A stretch of DNA of 64,000 bases from Salinicoccus albus DSM 19776. GTDB taxonomy: Bacteria; Bacillota; Bacilli; Staphylococcales; Salinicoccaceae. Positions 44,628-53,979 of this stretch are shown here, one piece after another. The notes under the pieces are model-generated. The model had not been told where the DNA came from. It saw only the letters and a list, made by a program, of their open reading frames with translations, and searched no databases. The stretch spans positions 124,001-188,000 of the forward strand of contig NZ_ARQJ01000033.1 of the NCBI RefSeq assembly GCF_000385175.1. The letters run 5' to 3'. The position numbers were made by a program, and so were the translations under genes. Each line of letters opens with the position of its first letter. Position 1 is the first letter of the stretch.

Positions 44628-45452
44628 TTACTCCTTTTCTATATTGAATTGGTAATACACCGTCACAGCATCCGGCTTCTGGGCATCGTCCAGCGTCTCA
44701 CCATCAACCATGACCGAGAAGTCCGTAGAGTTGCCCAGCGTCAGATAGAGGATATTCGCTTCTTCAGCGATATCAAACTCCCCTTCACTCAGCTCTTCGT
44801 ATGCATATGTATTGCCTGCATCATCAGAAAGCGTCACCCACGAAGCACTGCCGCCGCTCAGAGAAAGTGTGAACGGACCGTCTGTCTGTATATCATAATA
44901 CAGAGTATTGCCCTCTGAACCTGTAAATGAAAATTCTGTATTACCAGCCGCTTCCTCGGTCGACGCTTCCTCCGTTGATTCCTCAGGGGTTTCCTCGGTG
45001 GATTCTTCCTCTGAAGCCTCTTCACTTTCTTCAATGCTGACATCACTTACATCATAAACAGGTTTCTGCTCAAAAATATCCGCTTCTGAACCGATCTGAA
45101 GCAGAATCATCCAGCCAGTGAACAATACACCAATCATCACAAGAAAACTGATCAATACCTTTTTCAGATACTTATAATCTTCGTTACCGGATTGATGACG
45201 CTTCTTACCCTCTACAGTATAGTCAGGAAATTCATCAGCGTGTTTTTCGATCAGGGCATTACCATCGAGTCCCAGTGTATCCGCATATTGGCCGATCAGA
45301 TATTTTGTATGCCTGGGATCCGGCAGACGCGAGAAATCATCGGCTTCAATTGTCTTGATGATGCTTTTCCGGATGCCGGATTTCTCCTGTATTTCTTTAA
45401 GTGTAATACCGGAATTTTCACGTTTCTCTTTTAAATATGCCCCAAGTTTCAT
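44628..45452 (-). CDS. rodZ: Cell-shape protein RodZ
   Basis: A 274-aa bitopic membrane protein linking MreB-type cell wall machinery to the membrane. N-terminal helix-turn-helix (residues 1-75, [19 protein letters not shown]), one membrane helix (about 95-118), a strongly acidic low-complexity linker (Glu/Ser/Thr repeats, about 140-170) and a C-terminal DUF4115-type beta domain. Cocci keep rodZ although they lack rod growth. Confidence 0.9.
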   Translation of the reverse strand: MKLGAYLKEKRENSGITLKEIQEKSGIRKSIIKTIEADDFSRLPDPRHTKYLIGQYADTLGLDGNALIEKHADEFPDYTVEGKKRHQSGNEDYKYLKKVLISFLVMIGVLFTGWMILLQIGSEADIFEQKPVYDVSDVSIEESEEASEEESTEETPEESTEEASTEEAAGNTEFSFTGSEGNTLYYDIQTDGPFTLSLSGGSASWVTLSDDAGNTYAYEELSEGEFDIAEEANILYLTLGNSTDFSVMVDGETLDDAQKPDAVTVYYQFNIEKE

Positions 45453-45466
45453 GGTTCTGTTACCTC

Positions 45467-46300
45467 CTACATTCCACCAAAGAAATCCATATCATCATTT
45501 TGAAACCAGTGTTTCTTCTTGTGTTTCTCATACGTGATCTCCTGGTTCTCATCCTCACGAAGTTCAATGATATAGTCAAAATCATCTATCTTATACCGCA
45601 GACTCTCCACCAGAAGGTCAGGATGTTCCACCACTTTGATCGCCGGAAAATTCATGATTTCCCTGATGACCTGATTATGCTTTTCCTTTGTGGAATTCGT
45701 CGTCACAGCACCGTCAATGATGAATACATTATTATCATTATACTCACCTTTTAACAGACTGGTCCGCTCCGTCTGTTTTATCAGAGTGGATGACAGAAAC
45801 AGCCATTTTTTCTTGGCTGTCACACTGCCTGCGACGACGGATTCTGTTTTCCCGACGCGCGGCATCCCTCTGATACCGATCAGACGGTGGCCCTCCTCTT
45901 GGAAAATTTCTGCAAGAAAATCCACCAGTATACCGATTTCCTCACGGGTAAAACGGAATACTTTCTTATCTTCTTCTGCCCGTTTGATGAATCTGCCGTG
46001 TCTGACTGCCAGACGGTCTCTGACCTGCGGTTTTCTTACCTTCAGCATGTTGATATCATCGATATACCTTGACATTTGCTGAAAACGCTGCAGTTTATTC
46101 ATTTCGTCCGTGCGCACAAGAAGCCCGCGTCTCCGGTTCTCAACACCGTTGATCGTGTTGATGCTGATCCCCAGATTGCCGAGAAGGGAGGAGATATCTC
46201 CGAGCAGTCCCGGCCGGTTATTTAAAATCTCATATTCCATATACTGCTCAATATTTCTTTCCGGATACATCGCCTTGCCTTCAATTTTTTCTTCACTCAC
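45467..46300 (-). CDS. ymfK: DUF3388 protein YmfK
   Basis: A 277-aa protein with an N-terminal ACT-like domain (EYEILNNRPGLLGDISSLLGNLGISI) and a P-loop-like GMPRVGKTES near residue 145, the DUF3388/YmfK pattern. Start GTG 46300 overlaps the stop of ymfI by 4 nt, behind GGGGGTGG. Function unknown. Confidence 0.88.
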   Translation of the reverse strand: MSEEKIEGKAMYPERNIEQYMEYEILNNRPGLLGDISSLLGNLGISINTINGVENRRRGLLVRTDEMNKLQRFQQMSRYIDDINMLKVRKPQVRDRLAVRHGRFIKRAEEDKKVFRFTREEIGILVDFLAEIFQEEGHRLIGIRGMPRVGKTESVVAGSVTAKKKWLFLSSTLIKQTERTSLLKGEYNDNNVFIIDGAVTTNSTKEKHNQVIREIMNFPAIKVVEHPDLLVESLRYKIDDFDYIIELREDENQEITYEKHKKKHWFQNDDMDFFGGM

Positions 46301-46983
46301 GTGTACCACCCCCCGTTGATATTCATGATCTCACCAGTCACTGAATCCGCTTTTTCATCCAACAGATACTTTATGGCATGTGCAATCTCATCGGTGTCCA
46401 CAAACTTCCTCTGAGGTAATTCGTCAATCAGAGAGGCCTGGTCTTCAGCGGAGAGCATATCTGTCATTGCTCCTTTTACAACCCCCGGTGCTATAGCGTT
46501 CACAGTAATATCTGTAGCCGCAAGTTCCTTCGCCAGAGACTTGACAAGGGCCTCCTGAGCACCTTTCATCGAGGCATATATACTTTCAAAACTCGCGCCA
46601 TTTCTCCCCCAGACGGAAGTGATGACAATAATACGCCCATTTTTGCTTCTTTTCAGGAGGGGGAGAAGGGTGTGTATAAATGTCACCAGGGAACGGATAG
46701 ACAGGTGATACTGTGTATCCACCGCCTCCAGTGCAGTATCCTGTATCAGGCTGTATAAACTCTCACCAGGGCACCAGATCAGACCATCCACACTGTCTAT
46801 ATTCCCCAATTTTTCTTTAAGCAGCCCCTGATCAAACGGTTTTGATAAATCAAGAAAATAGTGCGTACTGTCGTATCTGGCAGGCCTTGATTTTGAAAAT
46901 GTGATGATTTCATTGCCGTCCAGAGCTTTATGTACAGCACTTCCTATGTCACCGGTACTGCCTATGATAATATACCTAGCCAT
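46297..46983 (-). CDS. ymfI: YmfI, short-chain dehydrogenase (EF-P 5-aminopentanone reductase)
   Basis: A 228-aa SDR enzyme. NADPH loop GSTGDIGSA at residues 8-16, catalytic Ser in ITSVWG and Tyr-x3-Lys in YASMK. YmfI is the reductase that finishes the 5-aminopentanol modification on elongation factor P in Bacillus. Overlaps ymfH by 8 nt and ymfK by 4 nt. Confidence 0.9.
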   Translation of the reverse strand: MARYIIIGSTGDIGSAVHKALDGNEIITFSKSRPARYDSTHYFLDLSKPFDQGLLKEKLGNIDSVDGLIWCPGESLYSLIQDTALEAVDTQYHLSIRSLVTFIHTLLPLLKRSKNGRIIVITSVWGRNGASFESIYASMKGAQEALVKSLAKELAATDITVNAIAPGVVKGAMTDMLSAEDQASLIDELPQRKFVDTDEIAHAIKYLLDEKADSVTGEIMNINGGWYT

Positions 46984-48259
46984 GCGGTTTCAATATACAC
47001 TCCACCATGTAATCGGTGTCCATTACATCAATGAAGTCCGCTTTTACTTCGTCAACAGTGATATCATCAATGATTTCAGGAAGGTGATACAGGTCATAGC
47101 CATCCAGATGATACTTGGTGAACTGATTAGCGATATATTCCGGTGAATTCAGGCTGGCAAGATAATCGCCGAGAATTTCCCTTTTCTGGTTTGACAGCTT
47201 CTCTTCCGTGAAAAATTCTTTCTGTTTGACTTCATCGATAATTTGAATAAATCGATTCCTGAATGTTTTTGGATCCTGGGTATTCAGAGCGATCATCGTA
47301 TGGGCAAATGAAGCTTCTTCCATATGGCTGTAATTAAAGGAATCATCTATCAGACCGCTATCCATCATTTCATAATAGAATTCGGACTGTTCCCCAAAAA
47401 CCATATCCAGGGCAAAAATCATTGAAATGTCGCGTCTCTGTCTTGCTGTATTATCCAATGACTCCTGCATGCTTTTGAATCCGAGCATTATCTTAGTCTC
47501 CTGCACATCCATCTCAATAATATTTTCCTTTTGCACAATATCTGCAGGTTCCTCGGGCAGTTTTCGTTCTATCTCTGGGATATATTCAATACCGCGGGCG
47601 TTTTGGTGCTCATCAACAAATGTCATCAATGCTTCAACATCGAAATCCCCGACCAGGATCAGCACCATATTAGATGGGTGATAAAATGTGGAATGACAGA
47701 GGAACAGATGCTCTTTTGTAATTTTGCTGATGGATGCCTGAGTACCGGCAATATCCGTTTTTACCGGTAAATGATGATACATTTGGTTTAAGGTTTCAAA
47801 ATAAAGCCTGTATCCAGGGTTATCCTGATACATTTTTATCTCTTCATTGATGATGCCTATTTCGTTCTCAACCGTTTCATCGGTAAAATATGGCTGTTCA
47901 ACCATATTCATCAGAAGTTTGAGGTTTTTATCAAAATCATCCGTTGCACTGAAAAGATAGGAGGTCCGGTCATATGACGTAAACGCATTCGCGCTGGCTC
48001 CATATTTTGAAAACAGATTGAATACATCCCCGTCTTCTTTCTCAAACATTTTATGTTCTAAAAAATGTGCAATGCCGTCAGGCACACGATGTGACTCGCC
48101 ATCTACTGTGAAATGATCATCCATTGAGCCGTATTTCGCCGTATACGTGGCAAATTTCTTACTGTAACCCGGTTTTTGAACGATGAAAGTTTCCAGGCCG
48201 TTAGCGTTTGTATGTCTGTACACTTTTTCATCAATGTCTTTATACTCAATCAGCTTCAT
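46976..48259 (-). CDS. ymfH: M16-family zinc metallopeptidase YmfH (catalytic member)
   Basis: A 427-aa pitrilysin-like peptidase with the inverted zinc motif HFLEH (HxxEH) near residue 70 and the downstream Glu in ENEIGIINEEI. Start ATG 48259 (MKLIEYKD), with GGGAGAG upstream, gives a 14-nt overlap with ymfF. Expected to work as a pair with YmfF. Confidence 0.92.
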   Translation of the reverse strand: MKLIEYKDIDEKVYRHTNANGLETFIVQKPGYSKKFATYTAKYGSMDDHFTVDGESHRVPDGIAHFLEHKMFEKEDGDVFNLFSKYGASANAFTSYDRTSYLFSATDDFDKNLKLLMNMVEQPYFTDETVENEIGIINEEIKMYQDNPGYRLYFETLNQMYHHLPVKTDIAGTQASISKITKEHLFLCHSTFYHPSNMVLILVGDFDVEALMTFVDEHQNARGIEYIPEIERKLPEEPADIVQKENIIEMDVQETKIMLGFKSMQESLDNTARQRRDISMIFALDMVFGEQSEFYYEMMDSGLIDDSFNYSHMEEASFAHTMIALNTQDPKTFRNRFIQIIDEVKQKEFFTEEKLSNQKREILGDYLASLNSPEYIANQFTKYHLDGYDLYHLPEIIDDITVDEVKADFIDVMDTDYMVECILKPHG

Positions 48260-49511
48260 TCTTTTCACTCTCCCTCAATACGTAGATCGTATCCAGTTTT
48301 ACATTTCGGCTGACTTCAATAATCATTTCCCTGTCAACGCTCTCGAGCTGTGCTTCCCATGAGGGTGTCCCTTCTGATTTCAGAAGATGGTTGTATTCAA
48401 GGGCGATCAATCCCTTTGGTTTATCCATGATCTCCTTGCGGTTCACTCTCATCATACCTTTGATTTCATTGAGAAATTCATCTTTGAAATCACCGTTTCT
48501 GAAGCGTTCAAGCTCCTCTAAAATACCGGTTTCGGCTTTTTTGAGATTTTCAGGATCGACCCCGCCCATGACAAACATATAGCCATTTCTCATATCAATC
48601 TGTGAACCAATCTGATAGGCAAGACTCTGCTTTTCCCTAATATTACTGAACAAGTAGCTTGATGGCGAGCCCCCAAACATCTGATTCAGCACGTTAAAAG
48701 CCATACGCATTGTCGCACTGTCCAAATCTGCCCTGAAACCCATGTTTAACTTTGCCTGTTCAATCTGCTGATGATCTGTTTCCCGTTTTACTTCACCGAC
48801 AGCAGCATGGGGATACGGCTGATGGGTCTGTTCCACAGGGGTTTCTCTCGCATAAATGAGTGACAGTTCTTCTGTGATCGATTCATTGACACTGCCTGCT
48901 GCTAAAATGACCATATCATCTTCCGCCATCATTTTTTTATGTTCAGCTTTAACATCGTCGAGGGTCAGTGCATCAATATCTTCCAGCACACCATGCGGCA
49001 GATATTTGTAGTCCTCATGCTCGAACATCGTGTCGACCATTGCCTGAAAACTGGCCTGGGCACGATTATCCTTCATACTTTTCAAGCGGTTTTTATAAAG
49101 CCGTTTTTCACGTTCAAAAAAAGCCTGGAATGCGCCATCATAATTGAACGGCGTCTTCAGCACTTCATTTAAAACGGTGCACATCTCCTGGGGAACGTTC
49201 ATGTCTTCTTTGATAAATTTGTCATTGACAAACTCCATGGCAAACGACACGATATGATCCTGCCCCTTACGGCTGGCCCCTGTGGTCAGATGGGCCCCGT
49301 AGTAATGTGCAAGATGGTTCATCAGTTCTGCCTCTCCCTTATGCCTGTCAGTACGTTTGATCATCATCTGTGATAACAGGTTTCGTGCGGTAACTCTATC
49401 ACGGGTCATCTTAGATCTCAGCTGTATCTGCAGGGTGATTGTTTTGAACTTACCGGTTTCTATGATCACTACAGGGATATTATTCACTTCTGACTTTATG
49501 ACATTATACAT
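48246..49511 (-). CDS. ymfF: M16-family protein YmfF (non-catalytic partner)
   Basis: A 421-aa M16-type protein without the HxxEH zinc motif: the corresponding region reads NHLAHYYGAHLTTGAS. It therefore likely serves as the substrate-recognition half beside YmfH. The C-terminal R/Y region (NQMFGGSPSSYLFSNIREKQSLAY) typical of M16 partners is intact. Follows ftsK. Confidence 0.9.
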   Translation of the reverse strand: MYNVIKSEVNNIPVVIIETGKFKTITLQIQLRSKMTRDRVTARNLLSQMMIKRTDRHKGEAELMNHLAHYYGAHLTTGASRKGQDHIVSFAMEFVNDKFIKEDMNVPQEMCTVLNEVLKTPFNYDGAFQAFFEREKRLYKNRLKSMKDNRAQASFQAMVDTMFEHEDYKYLPHGVLEDIDALTLDDVKAEHKKMMAEDDMVILAAGSVNESITEELSLIYARETPVEQTHQPYPHAAVGEVKRETDHQQIEQAKLNMGFRADLDSATMRMAFNVLNQMFGGSPSSYLFSNIREKQSLAYQIGSQIDMRNGYMFVMGGVDPENLKKAETGILEELERFRNGDFKDEFLNEIKGMMRVNRKEIMDKPKGLIALEYNHLLKSEGTPSWEAQLESVDREMIIEVSRNVKLDTIYVLRESEKNEAD

Positions 49512-49522
49512 ATAATAGCTCC

Positions 49523-51964
49523 TTACTCTTCATTCTGAATCAGAACATTCCTCGGCTTGCTGCCGCTCGACGGGCCGATGATCCCGTTTGCTTCCAGGTC
49601 ATCAACCAGTCTTGCCGCCCGGTTGTAACCAATTCTGAACTGCCGCTGCAGCAGTGATGCACTGGCGCGCTGTTCTTCAATCACGAACCATTTGGCATCC
49701 GGATAGAGCTCATCTTCAGACTCTGTCTCCTCTTTTTGAACCGGTTTGTTCATGATTGATTTTTCATAGTTGGCTTTCATCTGGCCTGTGATGTATTCGA
49801 CCACATCCGTGACTTCGTCATCAGAGAGGAAAACACCCTGCACACGCAGGGGTTTTGAACGCCCTGAAGGCAGGAAGAGCATGTCCCCTCTGCCAAGCAG
49901 TTTCTCAGCACCCTGCGAATCGATGATTGTCCTTGAATCAGTATTTGAACTGACACTGAATGCAATCCTTGAAGGGATATTCGCTTTTATAATACCTGTA
50001 ATGACATCCACAGACGGACGCTGAGTAGCGATGATCATGTGTATTCCCGCCGCTCTCGCCATCTGGGCAATTCTTGTAATCGATGCCTCGACATCTTTGG
50101 AAGCCACCAACATCAGGTCCGCAAGTTCATCAATGATCACGACAATATAGGGCAGCTTCTGAACTTTTTCGGGCGTGTCGCTTTCCCTTTCCAGATACTG
50201 ATTATACGCTTCAATATTCCTTGTGCCTGAATGGGAGAACAGATCGTATCTTCTTTCCATTTCACTGACGATTTTATTCAGGGCGTCATTTGCTTTCTGT
50301 GGATTTGTAACCACGGGCGAAAGCAGATGAGGTATACCGTTATAGACATTCAATTCAACCATTTTAGGGTCAATCATCATTAGCTTCACTTCATGAGGTT
50401 TAGCCTTCATGAGGAGGCTGAGGATAATACCGTTGATGGCAACGGATTTACCGCTTCCGGTCGCACCTGCCACAAGAAGGTGCGGCATCTTGTTCAGTTC
50501 TGCCGTGATCGGTGAACCAGAAATATCTTTGCCAAGTGCAACCTCTAGAGGATTGTCGGAAGTGTTACGCTTGAGCACTTCCCTTAACGTCACTGTACTG
50601 ACTACAGAATTCGGCACTTCGATGCCTACAGCCGATTTACCCGGAATCGGCGCCTCTATGCGGATATCCTTGGCTGCCAGACTCAGTGCAATATCATTTT
50701 GCAGATTGATGATCCTGCTCACTTTCACACCGACATCAGGCTGGATTTCAAATTGAGTGACAGCCGGTCCGATACGTATTTTTGACACTTTCGCTTTGAC
50801 GCCGAAATTATTCAGTGTCTCTTCCAGTACCCTGCCCTGTTCGAGCACTTCCTTATTACTTACCTTCTCTGACACTTCTGCGTCATTAAGCATTGTTATC
50901 GACGGCACCTGATATTGTTTCAGAGCATTGTACTCATGATCCTCAAAGGTTGCAAAACCGCCCTCACCGACTTCCTCCGACTCATGGTCCTGTGGGATAC
51001 TGCCAGGATCATCCGATTCATATTCTATCTTTTGCGGTTCATTGGAATCTTCAGCGATTTCCGGTCCTTTGGCCTGTTCCTTTTCAGCATTACCGGCACT
51101 CTGCCGGTCTGACGCTTTCTGACTCGCAGCATTGCCGCTGCCGGCTTCTGTCTGCTCTTCCCGGTCAAAACTGTGCATATCTTCAATAAGGGATTCGTCA
51201 GGCTCGAAATCGGAAAGCTGTTTCGGCTTCTGATTCTCATCCCTTTGTTTAGGCTGTTTCTTCGAAGCCGATGCTTCGCCCTTTTCCGGCTTATCTTTTG
51301 TTTCTTTTTTACCTTTCTGGCTGTTACTGCTGTTAAACAGCGACCTCAAGAGATTTGTTATTAGCCTGCCGGTCTGCTGTACCCCGGCTATCAGCAACAG
51401 TCCCGCTTTTTGAAGCAGTGCGCCCAGCCGTGATAAATCTTTTGATAGTGACTGCTCAATATCCTTTGAAGCGATGATAAGGAAGCTGAAGTAGATAAAG
51501 ATAAGTCCGAGCAGCAGGCTCCCCGCAAAAGACACACCGGTTGAAGAGAAAGTGAACAGCAGCTGACCGATGATTCCGCCGCCGAAGAAATGCATGATCC
51601 CGTCTGACTGGATCGTTTCCACCGTCTCACCCAGTGTAAAATAATTTTCTATTCTCGCGCGGTTGGCCATATAAAGAATTGAATGGAATAAAAACAATAA
51701 GCCAAACTGGAGCAATATATACCCTGTCATTCTTTTAGTAAAAGGGATTTTTTGTTCAGCAGCAAGATAGATGCTGGCCAGGAACATAATCAGATAGGTG
51801 AAATATCTGCTTGTACCGAAGAGATAGGCAAAGAACGCATCTATGTATGTTCCGATAACACCAAGCTGAAAGACACTGATGAACAGGATAACGATAAGAA
51901 TGAATGCAGAAATAGAATAGTATGTCCGATTATTCTTCTTTGTCTTTTTACGCTTTCTTGCCAT
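49523..51964 (-). CDS. ftsK: DNA translocase FtsK/SpoIIIE
   Basis: An 813-aa septal DNA pump. N-terminal four-helix membrane domain (residues 15-195), a long hydrophilic linker rich in Glu/Lys/Gln (about 210-320), RecA-like motor with GATGSGKSVAING and VIIDELADLM, then the winged-helix gamma domain (ARLVDDLEANGIIG) that reads KOPS/SRS. Complete. Twelve nt before ymfF. Confidence 0.96.
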   Translation of the reverse strand: MARKRKKTKKNNRTYYSISAFILIVILFISVFQLGVIGTYIDAFFAYLFGTSRYFTYLIMFLASIYLAAEQKIPFTKRMTGYILLQFGLLFLFHSILYMANRARIENYFTLGETVETIQSDGIMHFFGGGIIGQLLFTFSSTGVSFAGSLLLGLIFIYFSFLIIASKDIEQSLSKDLSRLGALLQKAGLLLIAGVQQTGRLITNLLRSLFNSSNSQKGKKETKDKPEKGEASASKKQPKQRDENQKPKQLSDFEPDESLIEDMHSFDREEQTEAGSGNAASQKASDRQSAGNAEKEQAKGPEIAEDSNEPQKIEYESDDPGSIPQDHESEEVGEGGFATFEDHEYNALKQYQVPSITMLNDAEVSEKVSNKEVLEQGRVLEETLNNFGVKAKVSKIRIGPAVTQFEIQPDVGVKVSRIINLQNDIALSLAAKDIRIEAPIPGKSAVGIEVPNSVVSTVTLREVLKRNTSDNPLEVALGKDISGSPITAELNKMPHLLVAGATGSGKSVAINGIILSLLMKAKPHEVKLMMIDPKMVELNVYNGIPHLLSPVVTNPQKANDALNKIVSEMERRYDLFSHSGTRNIEAYNQYLERESDTPEKVQKLPYIVVIIDELADLMLVASKDVEASITRIAQMARAAGIHMIIATQRPSVDVITGIIKANIPSRIAFSVSSNTDSRTIIDSQGAEKLLGRGDMLFLPSGRSKPLRVQGVFLSDDEVTDVVEYITGQMKANYEKSIMNKPVQKEETESEDELYPDAKWFVIEEQRASASLLQRQFRIGYNRAARLVDDLEANGIIGPSSGSKPRNVLIQNEE

Positions 51965-51987
51965 GTTAAGCTCCTCTCTGATTTACA

Positions 51988-52015
51988 ATGAGACTGCCGG
52001 TATTGACAGTCTCAT
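51988..52015. terminator. Hairpin between rnjB and ftsK
   Basis: A 9-bp stem ATGAGACTG / CAGTCTCAT. A T-run (GTTTTTTAT) follows only on the plus strand, so on the minus strand it may be a weak terminator or a 3'-end stabiliser for rnjB. Confidence 0.5.
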
Positions 52016-52020
52016 GTTTT

Positions 52021-53694
52021 TTATATTTCAGATATGATTGGAATGATCATCGGGCGGCGTTTGGTGTTGTCATATAAATACTTGCCGAGGTCATCCCTGA
52101 TGCCCTGTTTGAGTGTGCTCCACTCGATCTTTTTCTCATCAAGCGAATCGTTGACTATGTCATAAACGCGCCCCTCCGCTTCTTTAAGCAGATCTTCACT
52201 CTCTTTGACATAGACAAACCCTCTGGATTGGATTTCCGGACCGGCCATGATCATGCGTTTTTTCGGATCTATCGTCACGACCGCTATGAAAATGCCATCT
52301 TCGCTGAGCATTCTCCTGTCCCTGAGGACGATGTTGCCGACATCACCGACCCCGCTGCCATCAATCAGCACGTTTCCAGCGGTCACTTTTTCAGCACTGA
52401 TCATTTCCGCTCCGTCGTAGCTTACGACATCCCCTTTTTCGAGCAGGAAGATGTTTTCCGGCAGGACACCTGACTCAGAAGCAAGTTTAGCATGCGCAAT
52501 CTGCATTTTAAATTCGCCCTGTACCGGGATGAAGTATTTTGGTTTCATCACGTTCAACATCATCTTAAGCTCTTCTGACAGACCATGACCGGAAGCATGT
52601 ATATTCTGTTCCGGCGTGACGATGGAAGCGCCTGCCTTGACCAGCTCATTCATCGTGCTGTAGAGAATGACTTCCATATTGGATGAAGGCGTCGTCAGTA
52701 TGTAAACGATGTCTCCATCCTTAATATTCGTCACTTCGTGCTGGCCGCGAGACATGCTGCCGAGGGCCTCAATCGGTTCACCCTGTGAGCCCGTAGCCAC
52801 GATGACCAATTCATTATCCGGATAGTTTTCAATTTCATGGCTCGGAATTAAAAGTCCTTCCGGTATATCAAAGTAACCCATTTTCCTGGCCACTTTAAAT
52901 GAACTTTCCAATGTACGTCCCAAAAATGATACTTTGCGGTTTGTTTTTGCAGCGTTTGTCAATACCTGCTGTATACGGACGAAATTGGATGCATAACATG
53001 AGACGACGATTCTGCCCCGCGCTTTGCGGAAACCGTCCATAATGTGTTCTTCGATGACATTTTCCGGCGTGTTATATCCCCGTTTCTCCGCTTCAGTTGA
53101 ATCGCTGATCAGCGCAAGTATATCCTTCCGGGCAACGTCATACATTTTCGCCATATTATAGCTGTAGCCGCCGCTTAAACTCTGATCAAATTTGAATTCC
53201 CCCGTGTAGACGATAGAACCATATTTTGTTTCCAGAGATACCCCATAGGAATCCGGAATGCTGTGACTTGTTTCAAAAAATACCATTTCTGTATTTTTAA
53301 ACTTCATACGCGAATTGCTGTTGATGGTATAGAATTTGACTTTCTTATTTACACCTTTTGCCCTCAGGCGATCTTTGACCAGGGCCAAGGTGAGCTTGGA
53401 CCCGTAGATGGGTACATCCAACGCCTCGATGATATACGGAATCGCGCCGATGGAATCTTCATGTCCGTGCGACAGGAAGATTCCTTTCAGTTTCTGCCTG
53501 TGCTCCCGAATATATGAAATGTCCGGAATGACAATATCGACGCCGAGCATTTCATCCTCAGGGAACATCAGACCCGCATCGAGGATAAACATTTCATCAT
53601 CCACTTCTGCGACATACATGTTTTTGGCAATTTCGCCCACACCGCCGAGAGGGATAATCTTTATATTTGACTGTGCATTTTTTGATGCGTTCAA
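52021..53694 (-). CDS. rnjB: Ribonuclease J2
   Basis: A 557-aa metallo-beta-lactamase/beta-CASP RNase. The HxHxDH motif reads SHGHEDS, with Ser in place of the last His, which marks the J2 paralogue with reduced catalysis; J2 works in a complex with RNase J1. The beta-CASP part contains [12 protein letters not shown] and NIHASGHG. It follows the 88-aa hypothetical gene by 18 nt, in an RNA-decay neighbourhood with pnpA. Confidence 0.93.
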   Translation of the reverse strand: MNASKNAQSNIKIIPLGGVGEIAKNMYVAEVDDEMFILDAGLMFPEDEMLGVDIVIPDISYIREHRQKLKGIFLSHGHEDSIGAIPYIIEALDVPIYGSKLTLALVKDRLRAKGVNKKVKFYTINSNSRMKFKNTEMVFFETSHSIPDSYGVSLETKYGSIVYTGEFKFDQSLSGGYSYNMAKMYDVARKDILALISDSTEAEKRGYNTPENVIEEHIMDGFRKARGRIVVSCYASNFVRIQQVLTNAAKTNRKVSFLGRTLESSFKVARKMGYFDIPEGLLIPSHEIENYPDNELVIVATGSQGEPIEALGSMSRGQHEVTNIKDGDIVYILTTPSSNMEVILYSTMNELVKAGASIVTPEQNIHASGHGLSEELKMMLNVMKPKYFIPVQGEFKMQIAHAKLASESGVLPENIFLLEKGDVVSYDGAEMISAEKVTAGNVLIDGSGVGDVGNIVLRDRRMLSEDGIFIAVVTIDPKKRMIMAGPEIQSRGFVYVKESEDLLKEAEGRVYDIVNDSLDEKKIEWSTLKQGIRDDLGKYLYDNTKRRPMIIPIISEI

Positions 53695-53712
53695 AACATT
53701 TCCTCCTAAACA

Positions 53713-53979
53713 CTACTTGAATGTGGCATGATAATGATTGCCATCAATTGTCAGATGGGAAACAAATACATTCTTTGTTTCATATCTTGTTTCCTCACTG
53801 TTTTTTATAACAAGCTGTTCTATAGATTCTTTTCTTTTGTAATAATCTTTTAGTGAATTTCCAAACATAAGGTCATCAAAAGTAATTTTTACTTCATCAT
53901 CCTCTTTGATTCTGAGCTGTCCTGTAATTTTGTGTGCTGAACCATTCAATTCAATCGTATTAAAAATCAAATGAATCAT
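53713..53979 (-). CDS. AT-rich hypothetical protein, 88 aa, between pnpA and rnjB
   Basis: A short gene overlapping the pnpA stop by 4 nt and ending 18 nt before rnjB. The product ([18 protein letters not shown]...) is soluble, likely beta-rich, with a central basic stretch ([14 protein letters not shown]). Base composition is clearly more AT-rich than its neighbours. I do not recognise the family. Position suggests a link to RNA decay, by inference only. Confidence 0.68.
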   Translation of the reverse strand: MIHLIFNTIELNGSAHKITGQLRIKEDDEVKITFDDLMFGNSLKDYYKRKESIEQLVIKNSEETRYETKNVFVSHLTIDGNHYHATFK

